Assembly (NCBI GenBank): GCA_026724425.1
Contig: JAIUCV010000019.1
Location: 9,009,141-9,073,140, forward strand
Direction of reading: 5' to 3'
DNA: 64,000 nt
From: Erythrophleum ivorense
Lineage: Eukaryota; Streptophyta; Magnoliopsida; Fabales; Fabaceae
The position numbers were made by a program, and so were the translations under genes. This document shows, piece by piece, positions 10,632-22,287 of the stretch. The notes beneath the pieces were generated by a model. It was not told where the DNA came from. It searched no databases and was given only the letters and a program-made list of their open reading frames with translations. The number at the start of each line of letters is the position of its first letter. The stretch's first letter is position 1.

Positions 10632-13600
10632 AGGTATGATGATGAACCCTGGAGATATGAGCAGTTCGAGACCGGATTGAAACCTTTGATTAGCGACAGA
10701 GTGACCCGACAACGGATAAGGAAGTTTAATACCATTGTGGAGGTCAGCAGGGTGATTGAGACTAACCTGCGGATTATTATGCCGGTGACGGCCATAGCTA
10801 GTCAGAAGGAGGTTTCAGAAGTGAAAAGGCTGAGACCGGAAGAGGGTTCTAGTGTGACACCCAGTGCCAAGAAGAGAGGCAAGGGGCCATGGAACCGAAG
10901 GCCACAGCGGGGTAAGCCGATGCCGCCTCCTCGGGGCCAGTCATCCTTCCAGCAGTCTCCGGTGACTTGCTTCAAGTGTGGGAAGCTGGGGCACATTGCG
11001 AGACACTGTCCTCAGATGGACATAGCGCCTCCTCCCAGGCCACAGACCCAGGGTCGAGTGTTGGCCCTCACTCAACAGGAAGCTAGTGCGTCCCCCAGTA
11101 TGATCCGAGGTACGCTGATAGTGAATGGCTTTCCTGTAGTTGCTATGTTTGATTCGGGTGCTAGTCACTCGTTTATCTCTTATGATTGTGTGAGGCGATT
11201 GGGTCTAACTGTGAGTGTCTTGCCATTTGACTTGTCTGTCACTATACCCACTGGAGGTCCCGTGATTACTTCCCATACTTGCTTGAATGTCACTGTTCAG
11301 TTTAACCATTGTCATACCACCATTGATTTGATATGTATGCCTTTCCATGATATTGATATGATTGTTAGTATGAACTGGTTGGCTGCAAATAATGCGATAC
11401 TTGATTGTGAACACCGAACCATTTCCTTACTTGCTTGTGGGACCATACCTAGGGTAGGAGCTGAGTTATCTTTTTTGACTACTGTCCAGGCTGAGAGGCA
11501 TTTAGAGTGTGGATGTCAAGGGTTTCTAGTCTTTTTCTCTATTCGGGTTGAGGTAGAGGAAGGGATAGAGGAGATCCCGATTGTTAGGGAATTCCCGGAA
11601 GTTTTCCCTAAAGAGTTTGACTTTAGTGGTCTACCCCCTGAGAGAGAGCTAGAGTTCCCTATAGACATAGTGCCTGGGGCTGGACCAGTGTCCAAGGCTC
11701 CTTACAGGATGGCTCCCATCGAGCTTGCAGAGTTGAAAAAGCAGATAGAGGAATTGTTAGAGAAAGGGTTTATCCGCCCTAGTGTATCACCTTGGGGAGC
11801 TCCGGTATTATTTGTGAGAAAGAAAGATGGTAGCTTGCGTTTATGCATAGATTATAGAGAGTTAAACAAAGTTACCATCAAGAATAAATATCCTCTCCCT
11901 AGGATTGATGATCTATTAGATCAGTTGGCTGGGGCATCTGTGTTTTCTAAGATAGATCTTAGATCTGGGTACCACCAGTTGAGAGTGAGAATCAAAGACG
12001 TCTCCAAGACGGCCTTCAGAACGAGATATGGGCACTATGAGTTCCTTGTGATGCCATTCGGATTGACGAATGCGCCTGCTGTGTTCATGGATTACATGAA
12101 CAGGGTATTCAGACCGTATCTAGATCAGTTTGTGGTAGTTTTCATTGATGATATCCTAGTGTACTCTAGATCTTTTGAAGAGCACGAGAGGCATTTGAGA
12201 TTAGTCCTAGAAACCTTGAGAGAGAAAAGGTTGTACGCCAAACTTAGTAAATGTGAGTTTTGGCTGACCGAGGTGAGATTCTTAGGTCATGTGATCTCAC
12301 GAGATGGGGTTGCGGTTGATCCCCATAAAGTTGAGGCTGTGTTACAGTGGGATAGACCTAGAACGATCACCGAGGTCAGGAGTTTCTTAGGTTTGGCAGG
12401 GTACTATAGACGATTTATTCAGGGATTTTCTCAGATGGCCTTACCACTGACGAGGCTGACCAGGAAAGAGACACCGTTCGTGTGGGATGAAAATCGTGAG
12501 AGAAGTTTCCAGGAGTTGAAACTTCGTTTGACCACTGCCCCTGTACTGATTATCCCTGACCCTAGTGAACCTTTTGTGGTTTATTGTGATGCTTCGGGCA
12601 AAGGGTTAGGATGTGTGTTGATGCAGCAGGGTAGAGTAGTGGCTTATACCTCGAGGCAATTGAGGCCTCATGAGGAGAGTTATCCCACACATGACCTGGA
12701 GTTAGCCGCCGTAGTGTTTGCTCTTAAAATCTGGAGACACTATTTGTATGGTGCTACCATAGAGATTTATAGTGATCATAAGAGTCTGAAATACCTATTT
12801 GACCAGAAAGAACTCAATATGAGACAGAGGAGATGGATGGAGTTTCTGAAAGATTATCATTATGTGTTGAAATATCATCCGGGCAAGGCCAATGTGGTGG
12901 CAGATGCCCTGAGTAGGAAATCCATCCATATGGCCCATATGATGATTAGAGAGCAAGAGCTCTTAGAGAAGTTCAGAAACTTGAACCTCTCTTGCCAGGT
13001 GGTTCCGGGTAGATTGTATCTGAGTGAAACCCAAATTGAGAATGTTTTGAGAACTCAGATCTTAGATGCCCAGAGAGAGGATGAGTTCCTGAAACGGATC
13101 AGGAATGAGATCTCCCAAGGTAAGACCTCAGAGTTTAAGGCGTCTGAGGATGATATGATAGTGTACCGAGAGAGAATCTGTGTGCCCAGTAGAAATGAGT
13201 TGAGAGAAGGAATTTTAGAAGAGGCACATAAGAGTAAGTATACTATCCACCCAGGTGCCATTAAGATGTATCAGGATTTGAAACGGATTTTCTGGTGGCT
13301 GGGAATGAAAAGTGAGGTGACAGCCTATGTGGCTAGATGCCTAGTGTGTCAGAGGGTGAAAATAGAACATCAAAGACCGGCTGGGTTGTTGCAACCTCTA
13401 GATATCCCTGAGTGGAAGTGGGATAGTATAGCCATAGATTTTGTTATGGGGTTACCCAGAACCTCCTCTGGACACGATGCTATTTGGGTAGTTGTGGATA
13501 GACTGACGAAGTCTGCACACTTTTTAGCTATTAAGGCTACTTATACACTGGAGAGATTAGCCCAGTTGTATATCAGAGAGATAGTGCGACTTCATGGAGT

Positions 13601-14474
13601 ACCCAATAGCATAGTTTCGGATAGAGACCCCAGGTTCACATCGAACTTTTGGAGGTCATTGCAGCATGCCTTAGGGACCAGGTTGCAGATTAGTACTGCA
13701 TATCACCCCCAGACAGATGGTCAGACTGAGAGGACCATCCAGACCTTAGAAGATATGTTGAGGGCTTGTGTGTTAGAGATGAAGGGTAACTGGGATGTGT
13801 ATTTGCCCTTAGCAGAGTTTGCTTATAATAACATTTACCATTCCAGTATCCAAATAGCCCCTTATGAGGCTTTGTATGGGAGAAAGTGCAGATCCCCTCT
13901 GTGTTGGGTTGAGCTAGGTGAGAGGAATATAATAGGACCTGAGATTGTCGACCAGACCACCCGACAGATAGAGTTGATTAGAAAGAGACTCCTCACGGCC
14001 CAGAGTAGGCAGAAAAGCTATGCCGATAAGAGAAGGAGGCCGTTAGAGTTTGAGATGGGAGACCATGTGTTCATTCGAGTGTCTCCAGTGACGGGAGTAG
14101 GTCGGTCAATGAGGGTAAGAAAGCTCAGTCCTAGGTATATTGGTCCATTTGAAATTCTTGAGAAAATTGGACCCGTGGCTTACCGAATAGCCTTGCCTCC
14201 TAACCTAGCCCAAATCTACAGTGTTTTTCACGTCTCCCAATTGAAAAAGTATATGCCTGACCCCTCACACGTCATAGAATATGAGCATGTGCAATTGCAG
14301 GAAGATCTTTCCTATGTAGTGAAACCGGAGAGAATTGTGGATGCTCAGCTGAAACAGTTGAGGAGCAAGAGCATTCCTCTGGTGAAAGTGATATGGAGAG
14401 GTTTGACATCGGAGGAAGCAACCTGGGAGATGGAGGATGAAATGAGGCAAAAACATCCAGAATTATTCCCTTAA
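10632..14474 (+). CDS. pol: Tekay Gag C-terminus and Pol: zinc knuckle, PR, RT, RNase H, integrase, chromodomain
   Basis: The frame continues after the TAG to a TAA at 14472; its first ATG is at 10677. In order: a CCHC zinc knuckle CFKCGKLGHIARHC (10968-11009); an aspartic protease with DSGAS (11151-11165); reverse transcriptase with YPLPRIDDLLDQL and the catalytic FIDD (12141-12152); RNase H with YCDAS and DALSR; integrase with a HHCC zinc finger (HP..CLVCQ) and the D,D,E residues in DFVMG, SDRDPRF and ERTIQTLEDM; and a C-terminal chromodomain ending in EATWEMEDEM. All catalytic residues I can check are present. The protein copies the RNA and inserts the DNA, and the chromodomain directs insertion to marked chromatin in this clade. 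The clade call rests on RT motifs and the chromodomain. Confidence 0.93.
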   Translation, partial: RYDDEPWRYEQFETGLKPLISDRVTRQRIRKFNTIVEVSRVIETNLRIIMPVTAIASQKEVSEVKRLRPEEGSSVTPSAKKRGKGPWNRRPQRGKPMPPPRGQSSFQQSPVTCFKCGKLGHIARHCPQMDIAPPPRPQTQGRVLALTQQEASASPSMIRGTLIVNGFPVVAMFDSGASHSFISYDCVRRLGLTVSVLPFDLSVTIPTGGPVITSHTCLNVTVQFNHCHTTIDLICMPFHDIDMIVSMNWLAANNAILDCEHRTISLLACGTIPRVGAELSFLTTVQAERHLECGCQGFLVFFSIRVEVEEGIEEIPIVREFPEVFPKEFDFSGLPPERELEFPIDIVPGAGPVSKAPYRMAPIELAELKKQIEELLEKGFIRPSVSPWGAPVLFVRKKDGSLRLCIDYRELNKVTIKNKYPLPRIDDLLDQLAGASVFSKIDLRSGYHQLRVRIKDVSKTAFRTRYGHYEFLVMPFGLTNAPAVFMDYMNRVFRPYLDQFVVVFIDDILVYSRSFEEHERHLRLVLETLREKRLYAKLSKCEFWLTEVRFLGHVISRDGVAVDPHKVEAVLQWDRPRTITEVRSFLGLAGYYRRFIQGFSQMALPLTRLTRKETPFVWDENRERSFQELKLRLTTAPVLIIPDPSEPFVVYCDASGKGLGCVLMQQGRVVAYTSRQLRPHEESYPTHDLELAAVVFALKIWRHYLYGATIEIYSDHKSLKYLFDQKELNMRQRRWMEFLKDYHYVLKYHPGKANVVADALSRKSIHMAHMMIREQELLEKFRNLNLSCQVVPGRLYLSETQIENVLRTQILDAQREDEFLKRIRNEISQGKTSEFKASEDDMIVYRERICVPSRNELREGILEEAHKSKYTIHPGAIKMYQDLKRIFWWLGMKSEVTAYVARCLVCQRVKIEHQRPAGLLQPLDIPEWKWDSIAIDFVMGLPRTSSGHDAIWVVVDRLTKSAHFLAIKATYTLERLAQLYIREIVRLHGVPNSIVSDRDPRFTSNFWRSLQHALGTRLQISTAYHPQTDGQTERTIQTLEDMLRACVLEMKGNWDVYLPLAEFAYNNIYHSSIQIAPYEALYGRKCRSPLCWVELGERNIIGPEIVDQTTRQIELIRKRLLTAQSRQKSYADKRRRPLEFEMGDHVFIRVSPVTGVGRSMRVRKLSPRYIGPFEILEKIGPVAYRIALPPNLAQIYSVFHVSQLKKYMPDPSHVIEYEHVQLQEDLSYVVKPERIVDAQLKQLRSKSIPLVKVIWRGLTSEEATWEMEDEMRQKHPELFP

Positions 14475-14510
14475 GGTATGTATTTAAATTTCGAGGACGA
14501 AATTTCTTTT

Positions 14511-14524
14511 AAGGGGGGTGGAAA
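14511..14524 (+). promoter_or_regulatory. Polypurine tract of the Tekay element
   Basis: AAGGGGGGTGGAAA lies directly before the 3' LTR and follows the 'tcgaggacgaaatttc' box usual in this clade. It primes plus-strand DNA synthesis. Confidence 0.9.
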
Positions 14525-17273
14525 TGTAACAACCAGAAAAGGAATGAGAGAAAAATGAGAAAAGAGGAATCTGGGAAATTTTCGGAGAGCTGAAAATTTT
14601 CTAAGTCTTCTCGCCATAGCGAGAAATAGAGTCGCCATAGCGAGAATGCCTCCTCGCAATAGCGAAGATGTTCCTAGCTGTAGCGAGTGCGACATTCCAT
14701 ACAGAAACCAGGGAGTTGCTCGCCATAGCGGCGCTATAGCGAAGGCAGAGGTCTGGAACAGGCCGAGCTCGCCGTAGCGACGCCATAGCGAAGGCAAAGT
14801 CTGGAACTTGCACGAGCTCGCCGTAGCGAGGGTAACGACTCGCTATAGCGAGAGCGGTTCAGAAAAGCGTAAAAAGAGAGATTTTGACTTTTTAAAGAGT
14901 CTAAACTTTTCCTTTCTCTTAGAACCGACCTGAGCTTCGACCAAAGAGAGAGAAGAGAGCAGTGGAGAGAGAGAGAGAGGCCAAGAAGCAAGGAGATCAA
15001 GCAAAGAGGTGAGTAATCTTTAGATTTCCCTAGCTTTTCTCCTTAGCCTGTTGTCTCCTCCTCTTGCTTTCTCTTTCTACGGTTTTAGAAGCTGAGTTAG
15101 GAGAGGTTCAGAAGAGGGAAATAGGAAAACTACTCTAGAAGGAGGGTAGAACTCATTTATCCTCAATTCTCCTTCCTTGCTTTCTTCTTGGAGAGCTTGA
15201 GAGAGGAAGGAGAGTGAGTAGAGTTCTAGAGAGAGAATCCCTAGATCTGTGAGGGTAATGAGGGTTTAATTTGATGAAGAATCTCTTTTAGCTTTGTGAG
15301 AGTTATTTAAACTATGAGAGAGTAATTGATGCTCTTTGTTCTGCCTAGGCTCAAAGGAAGAAACTCCACCTTGTTGTGAGTGTGAAATCAAGGAGGGAGA
15401 GGAGAAATTGAAAGGGAAGACTTGTGTGATCTGAGAAGGTAGCTCTCTACTCTTTTCTTGTTGCATTCTTGGTTGAGTAATAGTCATTATATGTTGTGTA
15501 TGTGCTTGTATGATGAGATATGCCATTGATTTTGCCTTGATGTACTGGTACCAATATGTTTATGATATGATGTGCGGAAATTGCTCGGGTGAGGTGGTGC
15601 CGAAAGTCCCTTGAGACGGGTGAGGAGGAGCCAAAAGTCCCTAAACCAAGGGTGAGGCCGATCCAAAAGTCCTAAAGTTCGGGTGAGGCTAGACCGAAAG
15701 TCCCTAGAGCCTAGTCTTGGCATTGGTTTGATTTCATGGCATGAAACACATATGTTGTGTTATGATGATTTGTTTGCATGTTTGACTAGTATATGCCTTG
15801 ATTGCATCTTGAATGAGTATGAGCTATTGAGATTCTCCCGAATCTCACCCCCTTCCCCTCCCATCTTATTATCCAGGTGGTGTTCAAGGAGAGGCGAGCA
15901 CACTTCACGGAGCCTAGTGGAGCCCTTTAGAACTGTGTAGTTTCTTTTGGTTATTTTGATGTATAAGGTGCCAAAATGAAGATGCACCTCTCATTTTTGA
16001 GTTGTAATTATATGAGCACATGTAAATATGTGTATAGATGATGTATGAAGCATGTAAAGGACCGAAGTAATGAAAATGTATAAATTGGCCCTTTGAGGCT
16101 TATGTGAAATAGTGTGTTCTTTCCCATAGCATAGTGAAATTAGAATGTATGGTGATTTGGATTACTTAGATAATTCATATATGCTATGTTTGTACTTTTA
16201 AACTTGCCCAATAGATGTTAGAACATGAGAGAGGTCATTTAGACCCCCTTTGAACCCCATATGGTGCCAAAACTTCCATTTGGGTGAGCTCCGTCAAAAT
16301 ATGACCGGATGAGCTCTTCTTGTTATGGAATTTGGCATGCCTCTAGAGTCTATTGAGAGCTTCTTGAGAAGCCAGAGTGGGTAATATTCGGAGATCTAGA
16401 GAATATTTGATGAATTGTTGAAATTGGGAATTTTCAATGTTTTAGTCATGGTACTGTTCATTGAGTCCGAAAATGAAACTATGTCATCCATAGACCAAAT
16501 GATGTCCAAATGTCATGAAAATTTAGGAGCATAAACTAGATATCCACAGTGACCTATACCAACTGGAATCACCTTAATTGGAGGTCTGTAGAGAGAGAAA
16601 CGATCTACTGAAGTTCTGTATCAGCAGCAGGGAAGTTTCTGACCTTCGTTACTGTTTTATCGGGTTTCGAGGTCTTAGAACTCCTGCACTGATCTGGACT
16701 TATTTTTCTCCTATATTTCACATCTGTATCTTTCCAAATTGGTATATTTTGCCCTGATTGGATTTTTTTGGATTTAATTACGACTTTTCGAAGTTCATGA
16801 CAGTAAACTGCACCAGTATCAGGGACAGCCGGACATCTGTACCTTTTTCGATGTCATTGATGGTCTAAAAGTTGAGATTGAGGCTGGGAGTTATTTTTAG
16901 TATGAAGGTAACATCCCAAGCTTTCCCGAGAGCTATGAATTGCTTGATTCCCATTTTTCTAGAATTAGTTGTGATTTTCCAAACTTGGCGCCAGAAATAT
17001 GATTTATGGGCCCGATTGAGAAATTGTATTTTCTGAGTTTTTGGCTTCTTACCCATGGTTTGGGAGTTGTTTGAGATTATGTACAAGTTGTATAAATGGT
17101 GTTTGAGTAGAGAATGTGAATAATGGGTTCACGAGACCCATGGGGCAAAATACGACCGGTTAAACCTCGATTTTAAGTAGTAAAGTACCACGGTTTCAGT
17201 CAGTTTTCTGGGAAATCATATGGAGTCAAGCCCAGAGGGAGATGAATTAGAGTGTAGTCAGTACGGTGTTACA
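14525..17273 (+). repeat. 3' LTR of the Tekay element
   Basis: A 2749-bp copy of 7007-9755 with the same ends. Differences from the 5' LTR are concentrated after about 16662. The CGCNATAGCG array is at 14611-14852; its first motif reads TCGCCATAGCGAG here and TCGCCATATCGAG in the 5' LTR. Confidence 0.92.
15829..15846 (+). other. Conserved LTR hairpin, Tekay 3' LTR copy
   Basis: Same stem and loop as 8311-8328. Confidence 0.6.
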
Positions 17274-17278
17274 TTTTA
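17274..17278. repeat. Right target-site duplication of the Tekay element (TTTTA)
   Basis: Exact copy of 7002-7006. Beyond it, the A0 LTR resumes up to 18262. Confidence 0.85.
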
Positions 17279-18262
17279 TTAGTTCCATATTAATCTTTAC
17301 ACTCCAAAACCTTTATTCCCATCATGATTCCATAAAAAACCAACTCCCTTTAAATTGCTCTAGGTCTGGCCGAACTAAGAGATGCATGAAAGAACCAAGC
17401 AAGATAAGTTTTACATAGGAAACCATACCCTAATCAATTCCTTGCCAAATAGTGGTTCTTGAGTTACCAAAGTTTCCTATAAATTACTCCTTCCTTCTAC
17501 TAAACTAGCCACAAAATTCCACTATTTAAAATTCTAAAACTATAAAATGAGAGAGGAGAAAGACGAGAATAACTTTTACAAAAGCAAAATAGGCAAAATT
17601 GCATGAAAAAGTACCTATATGGAGCCTCCTTTCCCTTGCTTCTTCCTCCTTCTTTCTCCATGTTTTAGGTTTTGTTTCAGAGCAAGAAAGTTGGTTATAG
17701 GGTTGAAGGAGGCATGCTGGCCTAATATAAGAAGCAAAAAGTTATTTTATAATATTTTTCAAAATGCCCATTATACCCCTCCACTTCAATTCCTTCGTTT
17801 AAGCTCATTTCAACTCCTTTTTCCATCGTGAAATTTAGGTCATCTAGTTTATTAAAAGAAATTGGTTTCAAATTAATAGGATTTAAAATCTTATTGAACC
17901 ATCTGGTCAAAATTTAGGTCAATCGACGATATAAATCGTATATCGGAAGGGTTTCAACTATTTGGATAGCACTATAGTTTTCTAGGCCTTTGAAAGCCCT
18001 AGTGAGCTCAATTTTATCATTTAAAGCTCCCTCCTTTGAGTTTTCAAAAAATTGTCTAAAATTACGATTTTGCCACTGGCCTTCATTTCACTCCATTTAG
18101 CAGTTGGACTACGATTCTGAGCCATTCTTAGTTTCATAACTACTTTTTAAAATATTTTAATTAACATTCTATTCTTAATGAGCCTCAATTTACTTTACTT
18201 TAGGGTCCTCTTGTATCATTGTATTAATTTTGATTTAGCTTCTAAGAATACTAGATATTACA

Positions 18263-18267
18263 TAAGC
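18263..18267. repeat. Probable right target-site duplication of A0 (TAAGC)
   Basis: Differs by one base from CAAGC at 1502-1506. E0 resumes from here. Confidence 0.5.
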
Positions 18268-20399
18268 AAATTATAACATCAAACATTAATACACAAGCAT
18301 ATCATGACCAAGCTCAAGCCACTATCACTAGTATATTATGAGTTTCCTAATAATCTTGAATACCTTTCTCTTATTTTTTGGTTATTCTTTTATGTAATCA
18401 TGTAACAACTAAGGGACATATAAATTTCTTTTTCTATTCCTTTTTATTAACTATTATATTATCCTTAAGCTAGTTTCCTTTGTCCTTTTGCTCTCACTTG
18501 AGGCATTATGTCATATCGTATTGTATAGGCGGCTCTACTAAGAATAACAAACTCTCTAGTACATTTTCTAATGTACATTTAATGTTACTTTTCATTTGTT
18601 CTTTGCTTATCTATACTTAAGAGCATTATTACACTTTCTGCGTTCATCCTGCCTCACTTATTTTCTATAAAAATTGAAGGGGTCTAATTTATGTCAATCA
18701 CATCCCTAAACTTTAATTGAATTGTTGCTTTGGGAAGGAATCTCATGTCATATGAGCCCTAGAACTCATTAGTTTTAAAGCTCACGAGATTACATCACTA
18801 TTTTACGTTATTCTAAAATTTACTATCGTAGATAACTGTAACTTCCTGTAGTTTCTCTAGGAACACTAAGGCAATAATTGCTTGCCTCAATTCCTTTCTT
18901 TATTGTGATCATACATGTCCAATTACCCTAATATACTTTGTTAGCCAATTTGTGCTCCATAACTAATTTTATCATTCATGTGTCTTAAATGCATCTATTC
19001 ATGCTAGGGAAACTTATTTAGTAGTGAATTCATATCTAATTACCATTGAAGCGAGGGCATTCTTTTATATGTATTGGTTTTTTTAGCTCTTCCTTGCTTT
19101 TTCTAAGTTCTGGTAGTTACTAACTTAGGGGCCTTATCTCTTAGAAAGTCACTAACCCTTAATTGGGTGCTCTGCCTACTCATTCTACCTTGCTTACTTC
19201 TCATAAAAAAGAAGAACCTTCTTTTATTTAACTCTCTATGCTCTTCTTGTTTTAGACCAGAGTTTCTTTTTTTCTTATCTCATTTTGTATCTGAGTTTTT
19301 ACTCATCGTTGTTCTCAAGCTATGATTCATAACTTAGCTTAAGAGACTTTCCCTTATAAGGGTTTTCTGCAATCCCCAAGTAGTAACTTATTATAGGTCT
19401 ACTCACTTACCTTAACTTATTGTATATTGTCATTAAACCCTCTTAAACCTTTCTTTTCTGATCTCATTCTCTTTTTTAAGTCTATTGGTAGACCTCAATA
19501 ATTTCAGTGTCTAAACTTCCTAATTATTTGACATTAAACTGATCATAATCTTTCCAAGGTAATACACCTTTATAGTACACTCTACTTACGTACTCATAGC
19601 CTTCTTGGTATTCTTACTTCATCCTTTACATATTAAACATGACATTTTCTGTCTGTCTTATGCCTACACTTATTGACTCATTCCTTAATATTATAGAGGG
19701 TAGCATTCTAGGTTAGAGTCAACGCTTCAAAGTGGTCTTTACAACCCTTGCTACTCCTGTAGAGCATCGTTTCCTTCATACTATACTATTGTCTCATAAA
19801 TTCTCCTAGGTTCAATAGCCTCTACTTCTTTCTTAAACTCACCTACTAGGCCCATTATTTTTTTGTTACATATCTGTTCACTATAAGTCTACTAACTTTA
19901 TAATTCGTCTACCCTTCCTTTTTCTGACTAGGAGTCTCTAATCTTCTTCTCCCTACTTCACCCACAATAATCTATGGCTTTCATTAACCTGAACATGGCT
20001 AACAAGGCCTCCTGTCATGCAATACACCCCAATACCTGGTGCATCTTTTCTGGCTACATAATTCGAGCCCTACCCATTTTTGAATTTAGTTCACCATTAG
20101 GGCTAGGGGATTCTATGTTTTATATTTATCATTCATTCACCAACTAGTGGAGTGGAGCTGGATAAGGTTCCATGGAATTGGAATGATACTTGTAGGTTTT
20201 GGCTCGAGGAAAATGATTTTCGACTTTCTAATTTATCTAGGCAACTAAGTGTTGTGGTCGAGGGAAGCAACTCAGTTTCCCTCTAAACTACTTTTTTACA
20301 GTTGTAGACTTACAGCTACTATGTTGTCTCATCAATTGTTATTACACCAGGCATAACACTACACCTTTACAAAGCTGCTAACTTAAGTATACAAGCTTT

Positions 20400-20411
20400 G
20401 CTCTAGCTAAC
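20400..20411 (-). promoter_or_regulatory. Decayed primer-binding site of E0
   Basis: Read on the minus strand, GTTAGCTAGAGC followed by 'aaagcttgtatacttaag' parallels TAGCATCAGAGC followed by 'aaagtttcaagctttctaag' in E3 at 37078. It is a mutated initiator-Met site. It fixes E0 as minus strand and its 5' end as lying to the right. Confidence 0.45.
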
Positions 20412-20447
20412 TTTTCATTTTGGTATTTATCATCCTGCCTAGACTAA

Positions 20448-21562
20448 TGATAAAAAAATTACTATTCACTCGTAGTTGTCGAACTGGACAAGATTAGTAA
20501 ATTTTTACTAGTTTGCAATATAATGCCTATCAAGTCATCTTCCATGGAGCTGTTAATCAAATCAATTAGTTTAGGAATGACAAAACTAGAATTATGATGA
20601 TTGGGTGTTCAAATATAAAATTGCACTAATTAAACCGAATAGCAAATTAATTTACAAAACAAAACAAAACAAAATTTAATCAGAGTGAAACGTAACCAAT
20701 CTAGAATTCTTTCCCTGATATTTCCCTATCTTTATCACCTAAAAATACCTTTGGTTTGATTTTTAATACTTTAGTTATTGTAATTAATGTTCCTAAACTA
20801 CTATTTAAGATTTTAATTAGATTGCATTGCTAATCAAAACGCAACCGCACTTCTATCAACAACATGAAGCCAAACTATTTCGCACTTGACCAAGACGCAC
20901 GTAGAATCCTAACATGGTTCAGAATGAATTTAATTGATTAATCAATCGATTAAATTAAAACATGTTCTCAGATAAATCAAACAAATCAGAATTCATGCAA
21001 TTAAAATTATTTAACTAGAATGATAATAATTACATGAAAACGAAGAGAATAAAAATGAAATACATTTTGAAATCAAAATTCAAACCAAAATTCTATATAA
21101 ATATAGATTCAAGTTCTCTATTAGGTTTAGACTCTGGATTGATCACCAAGAAAATTAGAAAGCCATGAAAGAAGATGAAAACAAGGATAAGAAGTAGAGA
21201 AGATGGAGTTTGTATATTGACGTCTTCTCTTCTTTAAATAGGCAAAGTTGCCTTCTCCTATAAGAAATCTAATGCTAATCTTGAAGTAATGTCTAAATCC
21301 TTTAGTGACTTAATAAGATAATATTCAAATCCTTGTAGAGGTCTTTTAACCCAATCTTTTTAGGAATCTTCTATCCTGCAAAATACAATTAAAAAATAAT
21401 TAGGCCTCTATAGGATAAATATAATAAAAGTGCATTTAAAGTCTATTAATTTAAATTAAGTCTACTTAATATAAAATAAGCCCAAAGTGAGATATTATTC
21501 ATAATAATTTATTATTAAGACTAAATATAACGAATATAAAATATAATAATATTAAAATATCA
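20448..21562 (-). repeat. 3' LTR of E2
   Basis: About 1115 bp, TG at the left edge and CA at the right edge. Its first 310 bp match 46545-46819 next to the E2 primer site, which identifies the pair as LTRs of one element. It is AT-rich and contains no useful reading frame. Confidence 0.75.
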
Positions 21563-21578
21563 AATTCTCCCATATTTA
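21563..21578 (-). promoter_or_regulatory. Polypurine tract of E2
   Basis: On the minus strand this reads TAAATATGGGAGAATT directly before the LTR start TGATATT, a mutated form of the Athila tract AAGTGTGGGGGA. Confidence 0.7.
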
Positions 21579-22287
21579 GGCTTTTGCACTCCTGGGCAAA
21601 ACGCAAAAAATAAAAAAACAAAAACAAAACCGAAATGCAAAACTGCCAAGCTAAACATAATTCAAGCTTTTTAGATATTCAATAGTCAAAGATAATCTTT
21701 CTTGCTAATCGAGGAAGAACAAGTAGCATGGTAATTCCAATTGACTAAAAAAATGAATCAAAGTGATAGCTCCTCACTGATTATGTGTTTACTCTCAATT
21801 CTCTCAAGTGTTTATGTTAAACGTTCCTATCAAATTCAACCTTTCACAACAACACTACTATAGGCTTGTATATTTTCTCAATCTTTACTAGCTAAGTTAC
21901 AAGCAACACATCAATCAAAAGGACTTTTATTCAAGGTTGTAATTGGGCTAAGGTACGAAACAAATGGTTAGCAAAAGAACTAAGAAACACAAAGCAGACA
22001 CTTAAAATCATCAAGAGCAATAAAAAACATAAAATGGAATAAATGTGCATCTCAAGGTTTTATTTGCTGTAAACCAATACATGCTCAATGAAAATCAAAG
22101 TGATTTTCTTTTCTTAATTTTTTTTCATTCATTTTTTACCACTTTTTTTTCTTCTCTCTTCTTTTTTTCATAAAGATTTTCTTTTCTTCTCCTTTTGTTT
22201 GGACATCTCTAAAGTGAACAAGTTAATTAGCTCAAAATTGACATAAATTGCACATTTATCCACCCTATCAAGATATAATGCTCTTAA
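21579..22287 (-). other. 3' noncoding region of E2, distal part
   Basis: AT-rich DNA between the E2 polypurine tract and the A2 insertion. It has T-rich runs near 22110-22200 and no supported reading frame. It rejoins 25024-25708 once A2 is removed. Confidence 0.6.
22283..22287. repeat. Left target-site duplication of A2 (CTTAA)
   Basis: Matches CTTAT at 25024-25028 at four of five bases. Confidence 0.6.

Larger units (their letters stand above)
7007..17273 (+). mobile_element. Complete Tekay/Del chromovirus (Ty3/gypsy LTR retrotransposon)
   Basis: A 10,267-bp element with every structural part present: 5' LTR 7007-9755, primer site 9760-9771, gag-pol frame 9912-14474, polypurine tract 14511-14524, 3' LTR 14525-17273, and a 5-bp target duplication TTTTA. 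The LTRs have equal length (2749 bp) and differ at about 21 sites by my count, so the insertion is fairly recent. The pol order PR-RT-RNase H-integrase with a C-terminal chromodomain, the initiator-Met primer site and the long LTRs place it in the Tekay (Del) clade. The only coding lesion I see is one TAG in gag at 10629. It sits inside the A0 LTR. Confidence 0.93.
1507..18262 (-). mobile_element. A0: solo LTR of the Tekay-like family, minus strand, carrying two later insertions
   Basis: The LTR survives in three pieces, 1507-2523, 5988-7006 and 17274-18262, about 3.0 kb once the inserts are removed. On the minus strand it starts with TGTAATATCTAG at 18262, like the other LTRs here that begin TGTAAC/TGTAAT. 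It carries the same modules: a leader with a 'gccagtggca' stretch shared with A5, GTGAGG-type repeats near 6350, and the GGGATT/AATCCC hairpin at 6183-6199. Its far end at 1507 is degenerate and lacks the canonical GTGTTACA. No internal region follows on either side, since both flanks are contiguous E0 sequence; that makes it a solo LTR left by LTR-LTR recombination. The left edge is good to about 20 bp. Confidence 0.6.
1..20447 (-). mobile_element. E0: decayed Tekay-like retrotransposon, outermost visible element, interrupted
   Basis: The internal region of an old Ty3/gypsy element lies on the minus strand in two pieces, 1-1506 and 18263-20447. Read on the minus strand, it is collinear by eye with the internal region of E3 at 37073-41746: about 19990 matches about 37808, 19700 matches 38050, 18263 matches about 39707, 1490 matches about 39720, 830-900 matches about 40240, and 540-680 matches 40455-40600. 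No useful reading frame survives. A decayed initiator-Met primer site may sit at 20400-20411. The element enters from the left of the window. On the right, its primer-proximal end abuts the LTR of E2 at 20448, so the 5' LTR should resume beyond the window if E2 inserted there. Collinearity is seen; the placement as outermost element is inferred. Confidence 0.6.
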